Source of the DNA: Axinella damicornis
Lineage: Eukaryota; Porifera; Demospongiae; Axinellida; Axinellidae
Assembly (NCBI GenBank): GCA_963931865.1
Contig: OZ007513.1
Span: 9,118,155-9,182,154, forward strand
DNA length: 64,000 nt
Direction: 5' to 3'
Made by a program: the position numbers and the translations under genes. This document shows, piece by piece, positions 46,275 through 56,653 of this stretch (positions within the stretch are counted from its first letter, which is position 1; every line of letters starts with the position of its first letter). Under the pieces are notes generated by a model that saw only the letters and a list, made by a program, of their open reading frames with translations, ran no database searches and was not told where the DNA came from.

Positions 46275-46405
46275 CACGACTCTTCCCCCCTTTCTCTCTC
46301 TCTCTCTCAACACCTCCCTCTCTTTCTCTCTCTCTCTCTCAACACCTCCCTCTCTTTCTCTCTCTCTCTCAACACCTTCCTCTCTTTCTCTCTCTCTCTC
46401 TCAAT
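46275..46405. repeat. CTCTCTTTCTCTCTCTCTCT microsatellite
   Basis: Four units of about 36 bp, CAACACCTCCCTCTCTTTCT plus CT dinucleotides. It lies just 3' of a candidate exon donor on the minus strand. Confidence 0.8.
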
Positions 46406-46407
46406 AC

Positions 46408-47322
46408 CTAATACTCTTGAAGCAGCCGGGGGACCCTGAGAAGAAGGTGGATGTATCAGTGGGTCACGTTCTGCTGGTGCTCCTTCCAAGCTGATTTTCT
46501 TGGGACAAAAGAGGAGGAGGTCTGCAAACAGAAACACCATCTATCGTAACAGAGACATATATACGTATGATGAAAAACAAGTGTAAAAAAACGTATGAAG
46601 ATGCAGGGATAGCAGAACAGCAAAAAGTAAGAAAACAAGCATGGAGGATGGCATAAAACAGTTCAGTATACAACCCCATCAGGCATCTTTCCAAATTATA
46701 CATGTAAAATGAGAAAAATATTGTGGTAATTGGACTCAGACTCTCTACCTTATTCAGTAGGATGCAGGAACTAACACCTATCTGTATGTGCTAATGTGTG
46801 TTGTGGGTAAATGTTTTACTGTACTCTGTATGATTACTGCTTTGATGTATCTGCACTCTTGTACTCGATCTTTACCTTTCCTTGTATGGTGAATGTTCTA
46901 GAATGTTCTTGTGAGTTTTGTATTAGCAGGCTCTGTGCACTGAGTTGCAATAGAAGTACACTACATTTGGCGACGAGGATTTTGGACCCTACTCACATAC
47001 TACGGCTACTCAGTTCAGCACAATCAAGCCCAGAGTCAGACTCTATCAAGGCTTACCTTGAATGGGTACACTTGTTTACGGTATCCACCCGGTCACTCTA
47101 CCTCTACTTAGATAAATTTTCGTGAAGATATTCTTTGTATGTACGTACCAGTTAGGTGGAGGGGTGTGGAATTTCTCCCATGTTCATTCCTGCAGTCAAT
47201 GTTCTTAGGTGCGCCCAGAATCTTCACATGGTCAAAGTCTCCCATCCTTGTGGCATCCAGGACGGTAGGTATTCCTGGTATCCTTGGAAGGAGGTCGGCT
47301 CTGTCCCTGTCTGACTCCTTCG
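46408..47322 (-). CDS. Two candidate exons, one tankyrase-like ankyrin segment
   Basis: Exon at 47322-47149 reads KESDRDRADLLP, then VLDATRMGDFDHVKILGAPK and NIDCRNEHGRNSTPLHLT, and ends at a strong donor (CTG|GTACGTAC). The 'LDAxxxGxxxxVxKLxxPxNIxCRxxxGRNSTPLHLA' pattern is characteristic of tankyrase ankyrin repeat clusters. Exon at 46521-46408 follows a strong acceptor (TTTCTGTTTGCAG) and joins in phase, but its sequence (LLLFCPKKISLEGAPAERD) is not ankyrin-like. The 5' boundary of the first exon (ATAG|CG) lacks a good pyrimidine tract. The phases also match the last F-BAR-gene exon upstream, so the exons could belong to that gene, to a separate tankyrase-like gene, or to a pseudogene. Confidence 0.45.
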
Positions 47323-47531
47323 CTATGTCCACAGGTTATCACAGTTGCGACGGTATTGGTCAGCACCACAACATGTGTGTGTACATGTATATGTGTGAAG
47401 GTGTATATATGTGCACATGTGAACAGGTATGTGTGTACACGTGCTGATTCTGCTTTACACTATCATCCCTAACTTGTTTCCCAACTCTTTGCCATTCAGC
47501 TACTTAAAATTAAATTTTAACGTGTGTCTGT

Positions 47532-47780
47532 CTGTGCATGACGGAAGTGGTATGTTCGTGGGGCGGGACTAGACTAGTGACGTGCGACCAATGTACTTCA
47601 ATTTACTGAACCTCCAACTTCGCAAAGAATGTTCGAGAACATAGGGCCCGGGTGTGGGCTGGAAATCCAGCAAGCGGATGCACGCAATCGGGGAGCAGCA
47701 GTCAAAGCGGACGCAATCTGGCGGGCAGCAGTTGAAGCGGACACAATCGGGGAGCAGCAGTTGAAACGGACACAATACCC
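47532..47780. repeat. Dispersed repeat with GAGCAGCAG minisatellite (copy 2)
   Basis: Matches 5790-6185: same GTGCATGACGGAAGTG leader, GCGGGACTAGACTAGTGACG, TTCAATTTACTGAACC, and a shorter array of AATCGGGGAGCAGCAGT units. It has a different CCCGGGTGTGGGCTGG insertion before the array. Confidence 0.7.
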
Positions 47781-48325
47781 ACTAAAGTAGCCTATATGGC
47801 CATCAAGTGGCCAATGTACGAGTGAACGGCAGTTGGGAAACTCGAAACAAGTACAACCACCGATAGTGGACCATCTGGCTTTGAATCAGTGCATTGGAAG
47901 CAAGTAACAAGACCATGACTGCGTACCAATCTCCTAGACCGATTTCGGCCTGGTTAATTTCATGGATAAAAGGTTCATGAATTGCAACACGAACTCGAGC
48001 AGATTTCTACAGTGAAACTGCCACACAGTATGCGACAGTACCGGTTACAAAATTGAAGATCAAAATACACCTACGAACTAATGATGCTCATTACACCCAC
48101 TAGAATGCATTGACCTTGGGGCGTTACATAGAAGATGGACACGGTATTGTTAACACACACCAAAATCTTGTAAGGCCCGGCAGGAAGAGGGATACCTTGT
48201 CTAAAGCAGAAGTACCCATTCAGCAAACGGGTCAACTGAGCCTATACACACTGGGTGTCAGATCGCTACAATGGTGTGCCATCACCATGACGATTCTGTT
48301 ACATGTATGATGCTTACTGAGTCAC

Positions 48326-48654
48326 CTTTGCCAAGCTGTTTCCCTTCGGACTTAGTTATTTCATAGACAAGGGATCTCTCTTGCTGTTGCAGTTTGTCCC
48401 ATATTTCTAGCTGTCGTACAATGGGGGGTTAGATCTTGATAAACATTCACGAATAATCTACACGAGGCTGTCACATTTGTATCACTAGTACCTGTATGCA
48501 GATCTTGTACATTCCCTTTGCTGCCACCTCGAGCAGTGGTATGAACATCAATACATTGATGATGTTAGACTTGTAATCCAACTGCAGTGGCCATTGGAGC
48601 AGGCGTTGTGCAGAGGAACAACCAACGGGGCTGGGGGTGGGAGGGATAGGAAGT

Positions 48655-48686
<32 letters not shown>

Positions 48687-51600
48687 ACGGGAGGGGAGGG
48701 GGGGGATGGGAGGGGAGGGGAGGGAGAGGTGAGAAAGGGAAGGGGTGGGACAGGAAGGGAGTGAAGTGAGGAAGGTAGAGAGTAGGAATGAACACTTAGT
48801 GTACCATAAGGGAAAGCAGTTGCTGTGTCTGCCGCAACAAACTTTCTCTCCAGCACAGGGAGCAAGCAGACTACAACAGCTTGCACTTAAGGCAGTCATT
48901 CAACCTAGGAAATCAACTGGTCTAACAGAGCTACAAGTATCAAATTTTCTCTCCGGTACAGGCAGCAAATGGACTCCAGTTTGCACTCAAGGCAGAACTT
49001 CTATCCTCAAGATATTAACTTTTGTCAGGGCAGCAAGGTCAAGTGGGGAAGTGGTACTATTTTCAAATTGCTAGCAGAAGAATGCAGTTCACAGCAGCCA
49101 ACTAAATTAAGCCACTGGCACTGCCCATCCAGACACACTCACCTGCAAATCAGGGCTTCCTGCTATAGGTAGCAATCCCTTGGTGGATTCAGTCACAGAA
49201 AAACTACCTGTAAATGCAGACAAGAACGGCACCATCATTGTCAAAGTTGCTCCGTGATCGCACCTTCGGCTCGCCCGCTCAAGTCCATAGTGAGACTACT
49301 TCACTTTTGGAATATTACGTTATTTTCCTGCATAGACTACACCTACAGGCACACCTCTACACCGGAGAATTGCTGAGAAGGCCGAATATGAACGTTCAAC
49401 TTGTCTCTCTGCGGACTCGAACGGGCGGGCAGACGGGGTTGACATGGATGTTCACGGTGGCCACCCAGTCCCGTATCTACAAGCAGTTTTCCTGTGAGTT
49501 CAGCAGTAGTTTCAGCATAGTTGCACTTGGCTCAGCATTTTTACTGAATCACGGATCTGTATATACACATCCCTCTTGTGCACTCATGCATTCGTTAGAG
49601 ATTCAAGCTGAAGTTTCTTAGAATGCTGAAGAGCTTCCTATGGTAACCGATAGTGCTGGGCGATAGTATCGATATGTACGATAGTATCGATAGCCTATAA
49701 ATATCGTTAGTATATCGTCACTAGTCCACGAATATTGCGGCATTGCGCACGCCGCGCCGGGGCATTACGCTAATGCTTAACGCATGCGCAGTCTGCGTCA
49801 GTCCCGCATGCCACGTGAAAAAAATGGCCATACCTGCTGAGCGTCTCAGAGAAGAATCGTTGACTGCGATGGAGTTTGGGATTTTCGAAGCACAATGACG
49901 GTCGGATCACTGATTCAAGCAAGGTATGCCTATAGGCGTTGCTCAAGCCATACACAATATAGTCTATCTATGCTCAAGCTAGCTAGCTAGATAGTAGCTA
50001 GATACTAGCCAGACTGCCAGAGTAGCCAAAAACACTCATTTACGTAGCTAGACTGGACTCTTTGGTTCCATTTCTTAGGTGGTGTGTGCGCTTGCCCGGG
50101 ATTATTCAGCACAGCAGGCTATGTTGTTAATACAGCCAGACCTGCTTGCTAATGTCAACATTTGTGTTTCCAAAAGTAGATTAGTTAGCTACTACAGTAG
50201 TTTCTGCTGTTCCATCTGTACATTGAAAATGGAAAGTTGTATTTTGAAATTTGAGTTTCTATTAGTAATTTTAGTAACTATATCGTGATAAGTGGGGATG
50301 GTATCGTGATATGCAAAGCAATTCTAGTATCGCCCAGCACTAGTAACCGAGCATCACAAGCAAACTGGTGGTTGAGGAGACTAAGTGATATCCCATCAAA
50401 ACGCACAGCTCAGTTATGCCTAACGTTCGTTCCATGCCAGGTTAGATGGCTGTGCATAAACTCTACCAAAGAGGACCAATCACCCCCTCGAGAAGACGAG
50501 GGTAGTTGCCTGGCAATAACTACATTGTAATTAGTAATCCCTCAGTAATCTCTAGTAATCCCTCAGTAATCTCTAGTAATCCCACAGTAATCTCTAGTAA
50601 TCCCTTGTAATCTCCAGTAGGGGCATGTGCATGTGCATATGACAGGAATCAGTATTATTACTCTTGAACTGACCTGCCACGCCCACAAACGACTACTACC
50701 ATGCCAACCAATCCAGCTCTTATTGCTATACCCTCGTACCCAATCCTCACCTTCTGCTTGAGAGACTCGTGTGCATGCATGAGCGGAGACTGGGTCATGT
50801 CCACTAGTTGGAGTTCGTCTGTCAGCGATGTCTGGGGAAGAAAGGAGGACAGAGAGGGAGGGAGGGAGGGAGGGAGGGAGGGAGGTGATAGCTAGATGGC
50901 AAATTTGGTTACCGCGCAACATAGGCAGGACCGACATGTATTAGTGGCAGCAACTCATATCCATCCCTCCTCCTCTCCCACTTTCCGCCCCCCTTCTCCC
51001 CTCCCAACCTCCCTCTCCCCTCCCAACCTTCCTCTTCCCTCCCAACCTCCCTAGCTAGCTCTCCCCTCCCAACCTCCCTCTCTCCCTCCCAACCAGGTCA
51101 GTAAGAATTAAAGTGCACCAAGTCACAAAGGCTTACAATGTACATGTACCAGGTCAATAAGACTTATCAGGTCACAAAGGCATATTACCACTTACCAGGT
51201 CAATAGGGGGAGAGTCGGGGAGTTTAGGTTGAGGTACAGCTGGAGTTCTGAAGTTACACTTGGGGGGAGGGTAGATCTTAACACTGACATTCTGGCCTGA
51301 AGGAAGGAAGGAAGGAGGGAGGGAGGGAGGGAGGGAGGGAGGGAGGGAGGGAAGGAGGGAGGGAGGGAGGGAGGGAGGGAGGGAGGGAGGGAGGGAGGGG
51401 AGGGAGGGAGGGAGGGAGGGAGGGAGGGAGGGAGGGAGGGAGGGAGGGAGGGAGGGAGGGAGGGAGGGAGGGAGGGAGGGAGGGAGGGGGAGGATAGATC
51501 TTAACACTGACATTCTGGCTAGAGCAAAAGAGCTATCGCTAAAGTACAAATGTCATTTGCCACCAAAACTCAAATGAGACCTGAGATAAATGTGGAGATG

Positions 51601-54051
51601 TCGGAGGGAGCACTGATGGAGTTCAGCGTTTCCATGAATGAGGAGAGGTTGGAGAGGGAGTGATTGAGCTGGGGAGAAAGAGTGTGACAGTTTGAGTGTG
51701 TGGATTGATCCCACCTACAAACATGTACACAACAAACACACACACACACACATGCACACACAGGTCACACACACATGTACATACACACACACACATACAC
51801 ACGAGGTCATCGACGAGCAGTTGTCGGTAAAGCTTGGGTTTGTCCTGTTGGCTATACACACTATCCATACATTACAAGCACAAGAACATTGTGTCATGAG
51901 CGAATGTGCTACTCAGTAGCTACATTGTGTATAACCACCTTCTCTTGGTTGAGCTGAACACACTTCTGCATGCTGGTCCGGAAGCCCTTCACGAGGTCCT
52001 CCTGTACAGCCTGTAGCTCGTCCAGCATGTCGTAGATCTGCTTGCTGTAAAACTCTTCGTCCAGTGCATTGAACGCCCTCAACTGCATCACATACTCATT
52101 GTGGGCGTTGTAGCTGTGCAGGACAACAGAGTCCTGAGGAGGTGAGGGGTGAGGGTGTGTGGAGTGAGGTGTGATGGTGTGAGGGGTGATGGTGTGTGGG
52201 GTGAGGTGTGTCGGGTGAGGTGTGTGGGGTGAGAGGTGAGGGTGTGTGGACACTGTGGAGCAGTACATTGTACATTGTACATAAACGAAATGTAAACTTT
52301 TTTATTGACTGCTCTCTTGGGCTAGGAATGAGATATGAAGCTGGGATTTGCACCATTGTGATCAGCATGAAAAGAACCCTCAACTGATGTCCTAAAATCA
52401 ACTTTTAATATTGGTCACATTTTTGCCAAAAATCGCACTCGACCAAAGGCTATAATCCATGGTTTTTCATGATTCTGGGTCAAAATTCAACCTACAGCCA
52501 AATGGACATCATTTGAAAGCTCCATTCATGCTGATTACAATGGTGCAAGTCCCAGCTTCATATCTCATTCCTAACCCAAGATACGTAGCAGTTAGCTCAA
52601 ACATTTGGGCCTAATTTGCCATGTGTTACTGTGGCAGACGATGATGTCATCATGCGCTCTTGGGGTGTGTTGAGTGAAGGGCAAGGGTGCGTGAAGGTGA
52701 GGGTGTGTGGGAGTGAGGGGTGAGGGTGAGGGTTGAGGGTGTGCGGAGTGAGGGGTGAGGGTGTGTGATGGGATGGGTGAGGGTGTGTGGAGTGAGGGGT
52801 GAGGGTGTGTGGAGTGAGGGTTGAGGGTGTGTGGAGTGAGGGGTGAGGCTGTGTGGAGTGAGGGGTGAGGGTGTGTGGAGTGAGGGGTGAGGCTGTGTGG
52901 AGTGAGAGGTGAGGGTGTGTGGAGTGAGGGGTGAGGGTGTGTGCAGTGAGGGGTGAGGGTGTGTGAAGTGAGGGTGAGGTGAGGGGTTGCCACATGTACC
53001 TTCACAATGTCAGGTCCTCCTGCAGTTCGTGACTTATCCAGAGACTCGGAGTACTTGTTCCACTGGTCCTGGTAGCCCCTGAACAGTTTCAACACCATAC
53101 ATGCATAGTGTCTGTCTTAAAATTTGCCATACTTGAAATACCCTGAGGACATATCTGTATACGTACATGTAATGTTTGTACAATACAAATACATGTGGGC
53201 ATACATTGTATACATGTACGAATATAGCAGACATGCATGTACATGCAGCATAACATGCTCGTGCATTACAGTTTCTAGCTGGTTCAAGGGACTATATAGT
53301 AAAGCCAAAGCGACAGGTTTCTTCTAAAAGTCGTCTTTGTCGATTTCCTTAGCAAACAATGACATATGGAAATACAGCATGTAGGTGCGCTACAGTAAGC
53401 AAGGTGCCTGTACAAGCGCCAACATCTGAACTGCCGGTTCATTTTTTGAAGATTCCATTTTTGGCGATCCACCTGATCCAGCCAGTGTACATTTGTGTAC
53501 TTCCACTATGAACATGTACACACTACACAGTCCCCTCACTCTCTTCATCAATTGCTTCTTTCTGGCAGTGAGTTCCAGCAGCTGCTGGTTGACTGACCGC
53601 AGTAACTGCTGGGAGAGATCAGTATAACACTGTAGGGGGAGGGGAGAGGGAGGGAGGGTTGGAGGGAGGGAGGGTTGGAGGGAAGGAGGGAGGGAGGGAA
53701 GGAGGGAGGGAGGGAGGGAGAGAGGGAGGGAGGGAGGGAGGGAGGGAGGGAGGGAGGGAGGGAGGGAGGGAGGGAGGGAGGGAGGGAGGGAGGAAGGGAG
53801 GGAGGGAGAAGGAAAAAAAGGGGAGGGAGGGAGGAGGGGGAGGGAGGGAGGAGGGAGGGAGGGTGAGAGGGAGGGAGGGAGGGAGGGAGGGAGGGAGGGT
53901 GGAGAAGAAAATAAAAAAGGGGAGGGAGGAGGGATGAGTACGTCTGTGTAAGGCACTAGAAATTCATGCAGACAGACGGACCTTTGCCTCCTGTTCAGTC
54001 TCTTTGAGGAGGGCCTCCCACGCTCCAAACTGGCTACTGGAAGTAAACAAC
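48326..54051 (-). CDS. F-BAR domain protein, spliced (internal exons)
   Basis: Exons (minus strand): 54051-53982 (LFTSSSQFGAWEALLKETEQ), 53629-53540 (CYTDLSQQLLRSVNQQLLEL), 53078-53000 (GYQDQWNKYSESLDKSRT), 52133-51939 (YNAHNEYVMQLRAFNALDEE; DELQAVQEDLVKGF), 51668-51581 (LNHSLSNLSSFMETLNSI), 51296-51196 (KIYPPPKCNFRTPAVPQPKL), 50831-50751 (TSLTDELQLVDMTQSPLM), 48581-48492 and 48410-48326 (LEIWDKLQQQERSLVYEIT). Every junction from the fourth to the ninth exon is GT-AG and phase-consistent. Helical content and the 'HNxYVxxL...LLDxLQxxQEDLVK' segment fit an F-BAR membrane-bending domain; layout is closest, from memory, to FES/FER. An exon is missing between the second and third (phases 0 and 2 do not join). 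Start, SH2 and kinase exons are not seen. The eighth exon is the least certain. Confidence 0.7.
48655..48685. repeat. 31-base poly-G run in a G-rich tract
   Basis: Thirty-one uninterrupted G, embedded in GGGGAGGGGAGG sequence extending to about 48775. Minus-strand frames across it encode poly-Pro and are artefacts. Confidence 0.95.
49651..50342. mobile_element. Non-autonomous hAT element with 8 bp target duplication
   Basis: Ends TAGTGCTGGGCGATAGTA (49651-49668) and TAGTATCGCCCAGCACTA (50325-50342) are inverted repeats with one mismatch. GTAACCGA flanks the element directly at 49643-49650 and 50343-50350. An 8 bp duplication and a TAGTGCTGGGCGATA terminus are signatures of the hAT superfamily. 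The 692 bp interior has no transposase. It lies in a large intron of the F-BAR gene. The perfect target duplication indicates a fairly recent insertion. Confidence 0.9.
50525..50620. repeat. Short tandem repeat AGTAATCCCTCAGTAATCTCT
   Basis: Four units of about 21-22 bp, intronic. No function apparent. Confidence 0.75.
50853..50885. repeat. (GGGA)n microsatellite
   Basis: About eight GGGA units immediately upstream (in gene orientation) of the acceptor of the exon at 50831, forming its pyrimidine-rich tract. Confidence 0.9.
51300..51490. repeat. (GGGA)n microsatellite adjoining an exon
   Basis: Roughly 45 GGGA/GGAA units. In minus-strand orientation this is a (TCCC)n pyrimidine tract ending directly at the acceptor of the exon at 51296. 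Beyond the array, 51487-51520 repeats the first 32 bp of that exon region (TAGATCTTAACACTGACATT). Confidence 0.9.
51734..51805. repeat. (CA)n microsatellite
   Basis: Interrupted ACACACAC tracts with CATGCACAC and CATGTACAT interruptions. Facing short ORFs on both strands are artefacts. Confidence 0.85.
52136..52250. repeat. GTGTGTGGAGTGAGGGGTGA minisatellite, array 1
   Basis: Units of about 20-22 bp with variants. It starts next to the acceptor of the F-BAR exon at 52133. The same unit forms array 2 at 52665-52985. Confidence 0.8.
52316..52580. mobile_element. 265 bp MITE with about 58 bp TIRs
   Basis: The left end CTTGGGCTAGGAATGAGATA and the right end TATCTCATTCCTAACCCAAG are inverted repeats; similarity extends inward through TGAAGCTGGGATTTGCACCA. 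It lies between the two arrays of the same minisatellite, as if inserted into one ancestral array. No target duplication is evident. Confidence 0.8.
52665..52985. repeat. GTGTGTGGAGTGAGGGGTGA minisatellite, array 2
   Basis: About fourteen units of 20-22 bp. Intronic in the F-BAR gene, immediately downstream of the exon at 53000. Long minus-strand frames (HPHPSLHTPSPLTPH) are repeat artefacts. Confidence 0.85.
53640..53935. repeat. (GGGA)n / GGAGGGA microsatellite
   Basis: Long purine tract with several TTGGAGGGAGGG and AAAAAAGGGG interruptions, next to the acceptor of the exon at 53629. As with 50853 and 51300, the complementary strand supplies a long pyrimidine tract before an exon of the same gene. 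Confidence 0.9.
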
Positions 54052-54059
54052 CTGAGACA

Positions 54060-54995
54060 TGACAAAGCAACAGTACGTGTATCATGTCTACACACACTCG
54101 CACATGTATACACACACCTCTACATGACTTGTGTAAGTCAAAATGAAGTACGCAACACGCTGAGTGGGGTACACTGTACATAACACGCTGTGTGGGGTAC
54201 ATCAACTTGTACCAACAGTGTCACATACCACTTTCACATTCCATAAACACACTACGCATTCTCAGCCTAGATCTACTTCCTGTCAAACAATCTGTGATAA
54301 ACAAGCACCGTCTAGTTTTAATTTGGCAGTTTCTTTTAAACTTCTCGATTCGTACTTCTTGCTGAAACACTTGAGATGAATGGTACGTTGCCATAAGCCA
54401 CTGCAGCTTATTACTGCAAGTCCGTACTATTCCTACATGTACACTCCCTCCGGTGTCAATAGTAGTTGTAAGGATGGTACCAGCAAGGTAATTCCCAAAG
54501 TTTGGTAGTGTAGATACGGTCAACCTAGTCTCCAGAACCATTGAAAAACTGTCAGACTTTGCCTAGTCATGAAGGTTTGTAGCCAGGTGTCCGGCATCAC
54601 AACAGCCATGAGTTACCTTACAGTGGGCTGCTTTATGGCAACACCAGTGGCAACAGTTATTACCAACAACATTATAGTGATTAGGTAAGGGAGGGATTTC
54701 TAGACGGTAGGGTAATTCCAAACACGGCACTTCCCACTTCACGGCCCTCACATTCACTCCTCAGGGACTGCGTCCGGAAATCCCCTCCCTTATCTTAACC
54801 GCAAACTAGAGGTGCTCAGCAGAGCACGTACCCCGTGTGCTACTTTGACATGAGGCATACCGATTTTTTAACACAGCGGTGTCAACAGAATGAGATAAAT
54901 TATCTCATTCTGTTGTAAGTTACAGGTGTGGTCAAGCTGTATAAATCAGAAACAAGGACTTTCATGCAGCTTTTCTCAGCCTCTCAAGTGGATCT
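54060..54995. other. Unassigned stretch 5' of the first recognised F-BAR exon
   Basis: A two-unit repeat (TAACACGCTGAGTGGGGTAC) lies near 54150-54200. GAGATAAATTATCTC forms a short palindrome at 54891-54905. No further exon of the F-BAR gene could be identified with phase support. Confidence 0.3.
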
Positions 54996-55002
54996 GTGAG
55001 TT

Positions 55003-55613
55003 CAGGAGCGCATGAGCCACCGAAGGCGGCGAAGGAGCGTGTAACTTCAGTGCCATGTAAATACAAATTAGTTACGTACTTCCGCGTTTGAAAATAGATC
55101 GGGTACGTCATAAGTTTTCTGGGGGCAGTTTTATTGGCGTGCAAGCCTTCAGGGGCGTCCTGACACTCGCTGGTTCCCTGCCTGTTTCGCTCTTGCAAAC
55201 TTCAGCACGGTCATGCTCCACTTGATAGCGCGTCTCATGGGAGAATCCTTCACCTGGCGCATAGAAAGTTGCGGGGAGATACTTCCTGAAGGCTACAAGC
55301 TGAAGTTTCCTTCTAGCACGACCCTTGGATCGGCGTGGAGTTCCTTCTTCAAACCGAACTCGCTTCGCTTGAGGTATATAGCTCACTCTCGATGTCTACG
55401 CTTCGCCATTGCGGGTGGCTCTGTCAAAACAATGCTGTACTACTAAGCTAAGTACGAGTCACGTGCACTGTATGGCGTCACGCAACGTCTAAATGAGCTT
55501 CCGCTTTCCAAATATGGAAGTCATTACTACTACAGATTTGTATTTTCATGGCACTCACGGGTACTCGCGAGTTACACGCTCCTTCGCCGCCTTCGGCGGC
55601 TCATGCGCTCCTG
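55003..55613. mobile_element. 611 bp TIR element with 7 bp flanking repeat
   Basis: CAGGAGCGCATGAGCCACCG at the left faces CGGCGGCTCATGCGCTCCTG at the right; similarity extends through GAAGGCGGCGAAGGAGCGTG and, with gaps, about 90 bp inward. GTGAGTT flanks both sides (54996-55002 and 55614-55620). A 7 bp duplication does not single out a superfamily. No transposase; a minus-strand frame at 55108-55386 has no recognised domain. Confidence 0.8.
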
Positions 55614-55620
55614 GTGAGTT

Positions 55621-56640
55621 ACATAGACACTAGTACTTTCTGAATTCTAACGCTTCTATCATGAAGTAAGCCTTGAACAAGGCCTTCATTGCTAAAACTC
55701 CATGGACAGACTGACAGACAGACAGACAGACAGACAAACCGATCTATCCCTGCTGCGCGCATGCGCACGGGGCAATTACCAGCAAAGACATGCTAAACTC
55801 ACTGGTAAGGCTTGGTGATCGTGACTGCCTTGAAAAGGTACTCCAACTGCTGCCTGAGACGACAGAGACAATCGCAAGGATAACTTGCAACGCTTCAAAG
55901 GTTCATCACATACCCGAACGCGAACCGCGTGCGCGTTCGGGGTCTGGGAACGAGACTAGAGCTAGACTGGAAATGGCGCATGGCGAATGGGCCCATGGGC
56001 CAGCCGCGCCGGCGCGCACGCGCAACCGGCAAGCTAGCTTCAGCCGGTTAACGAATTTGGACCAAGTTTTGGCGGGAAGTGGGCCCGGATGGTACATTCG
56101 CTGTTGCATATACTGGGTCTGAGTGTTGCCTCCCCAATAATGGAGTACGAGGCTGGGCCACTCCGATTCTCGCGACTCCCAGCCTACCTAGCTAGCACCA
56201 CGACGCCGGTTCCCGCGATCACCGAAGCTATAGGATGTTCTGGGAAACTTGGATGTTCTGGGAAACTTGAAGCAGTTGGCCACTGCGATCCCAGTCACGC
56301 CCATCCAACGCTCGATCCATACTTCGGTGTGTCTGACATGTCACGGAGGGATGGAGGTTGCTAGGCTTTTTTGTAGGTTGTTAGGCTCAGCCTACTCTTG
56401 AATCTTGATCCTCTTTTTCTTTCTGTTTTAGTCATGCTGCTCATGCACATAATTATGTTACTCTTTGGTCAGGTTTTGGTGTCTTTCTCCACAATATTAA
56501 AGTTGTGTACTGGGGTGTTTTATATCCATTAGGCAGTTGGAGTCCTGATGGAATTCTTAATGGTTCAGTGTATGGTAGTCCACCAGCAAGGGCCAATCGA
56601 ATGAACCCACACCAACAGAGATACGTATAATTACCAAATT
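55621..56640. other. Unassigned stretch before the LINE
   Basis: Contains (GACA)n at 55714-55735, a dispersed CTGGGAACGAGACTAG repeat at 55940-55960 and TGTTCTGGGAAACTTGGA twice near 56236-56268. The part after about 56550 may be the 5' UTR of the LINE, but the boundary cannot be placed. Confidence 0.35.
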
Positions 56641-56653
56641 CTGTGAACGTAAC

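Noticed and set aside
48745..49172. Plus-strand ORFs opposite the F-BAR gene
   Set aside because: No domain, no splice support and partly purine-repeat-derived; the minus-strand exons are phase-supported instead.
49214..49621. 135-codon plus-strand ORF ending before the hAT element
   Set aside because: Mixed composition but no motif or splice partner recognised; it lies within a host intron on the opposite strand. Left out for lack of evidence.
51172..51549. Minus-strand ORF of Leu-Pro-Pro-Ser repeats
   Set aside because: It is the translation of the (GGGA)n array; only the real exon at 51296-51196 inside it has splice and phase support.
52592..53098. 168-codon minus-strand ORF rich in His-Pro-Ser
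   Set aside because: Caused by the 20-22 bp minisatellite; only its first part overlaps a genuine exon.
53420..53480. Possible missing F-BAR exon (VDRQKWNLQKMNRQFRCWR)
   Set aside because: Its acceptor is plausible and a GTACAG donor would give the right phase, but the donor is weak and there is no motif support, so it was not listed as an exon.
53390..54205. 271-codon minus-strand ORF
   Set aside because: Most of it is microsatellite translation; it runs through introns between two phase-supported exons (54051-53982 and 53629-53540), so it is not one coding block.
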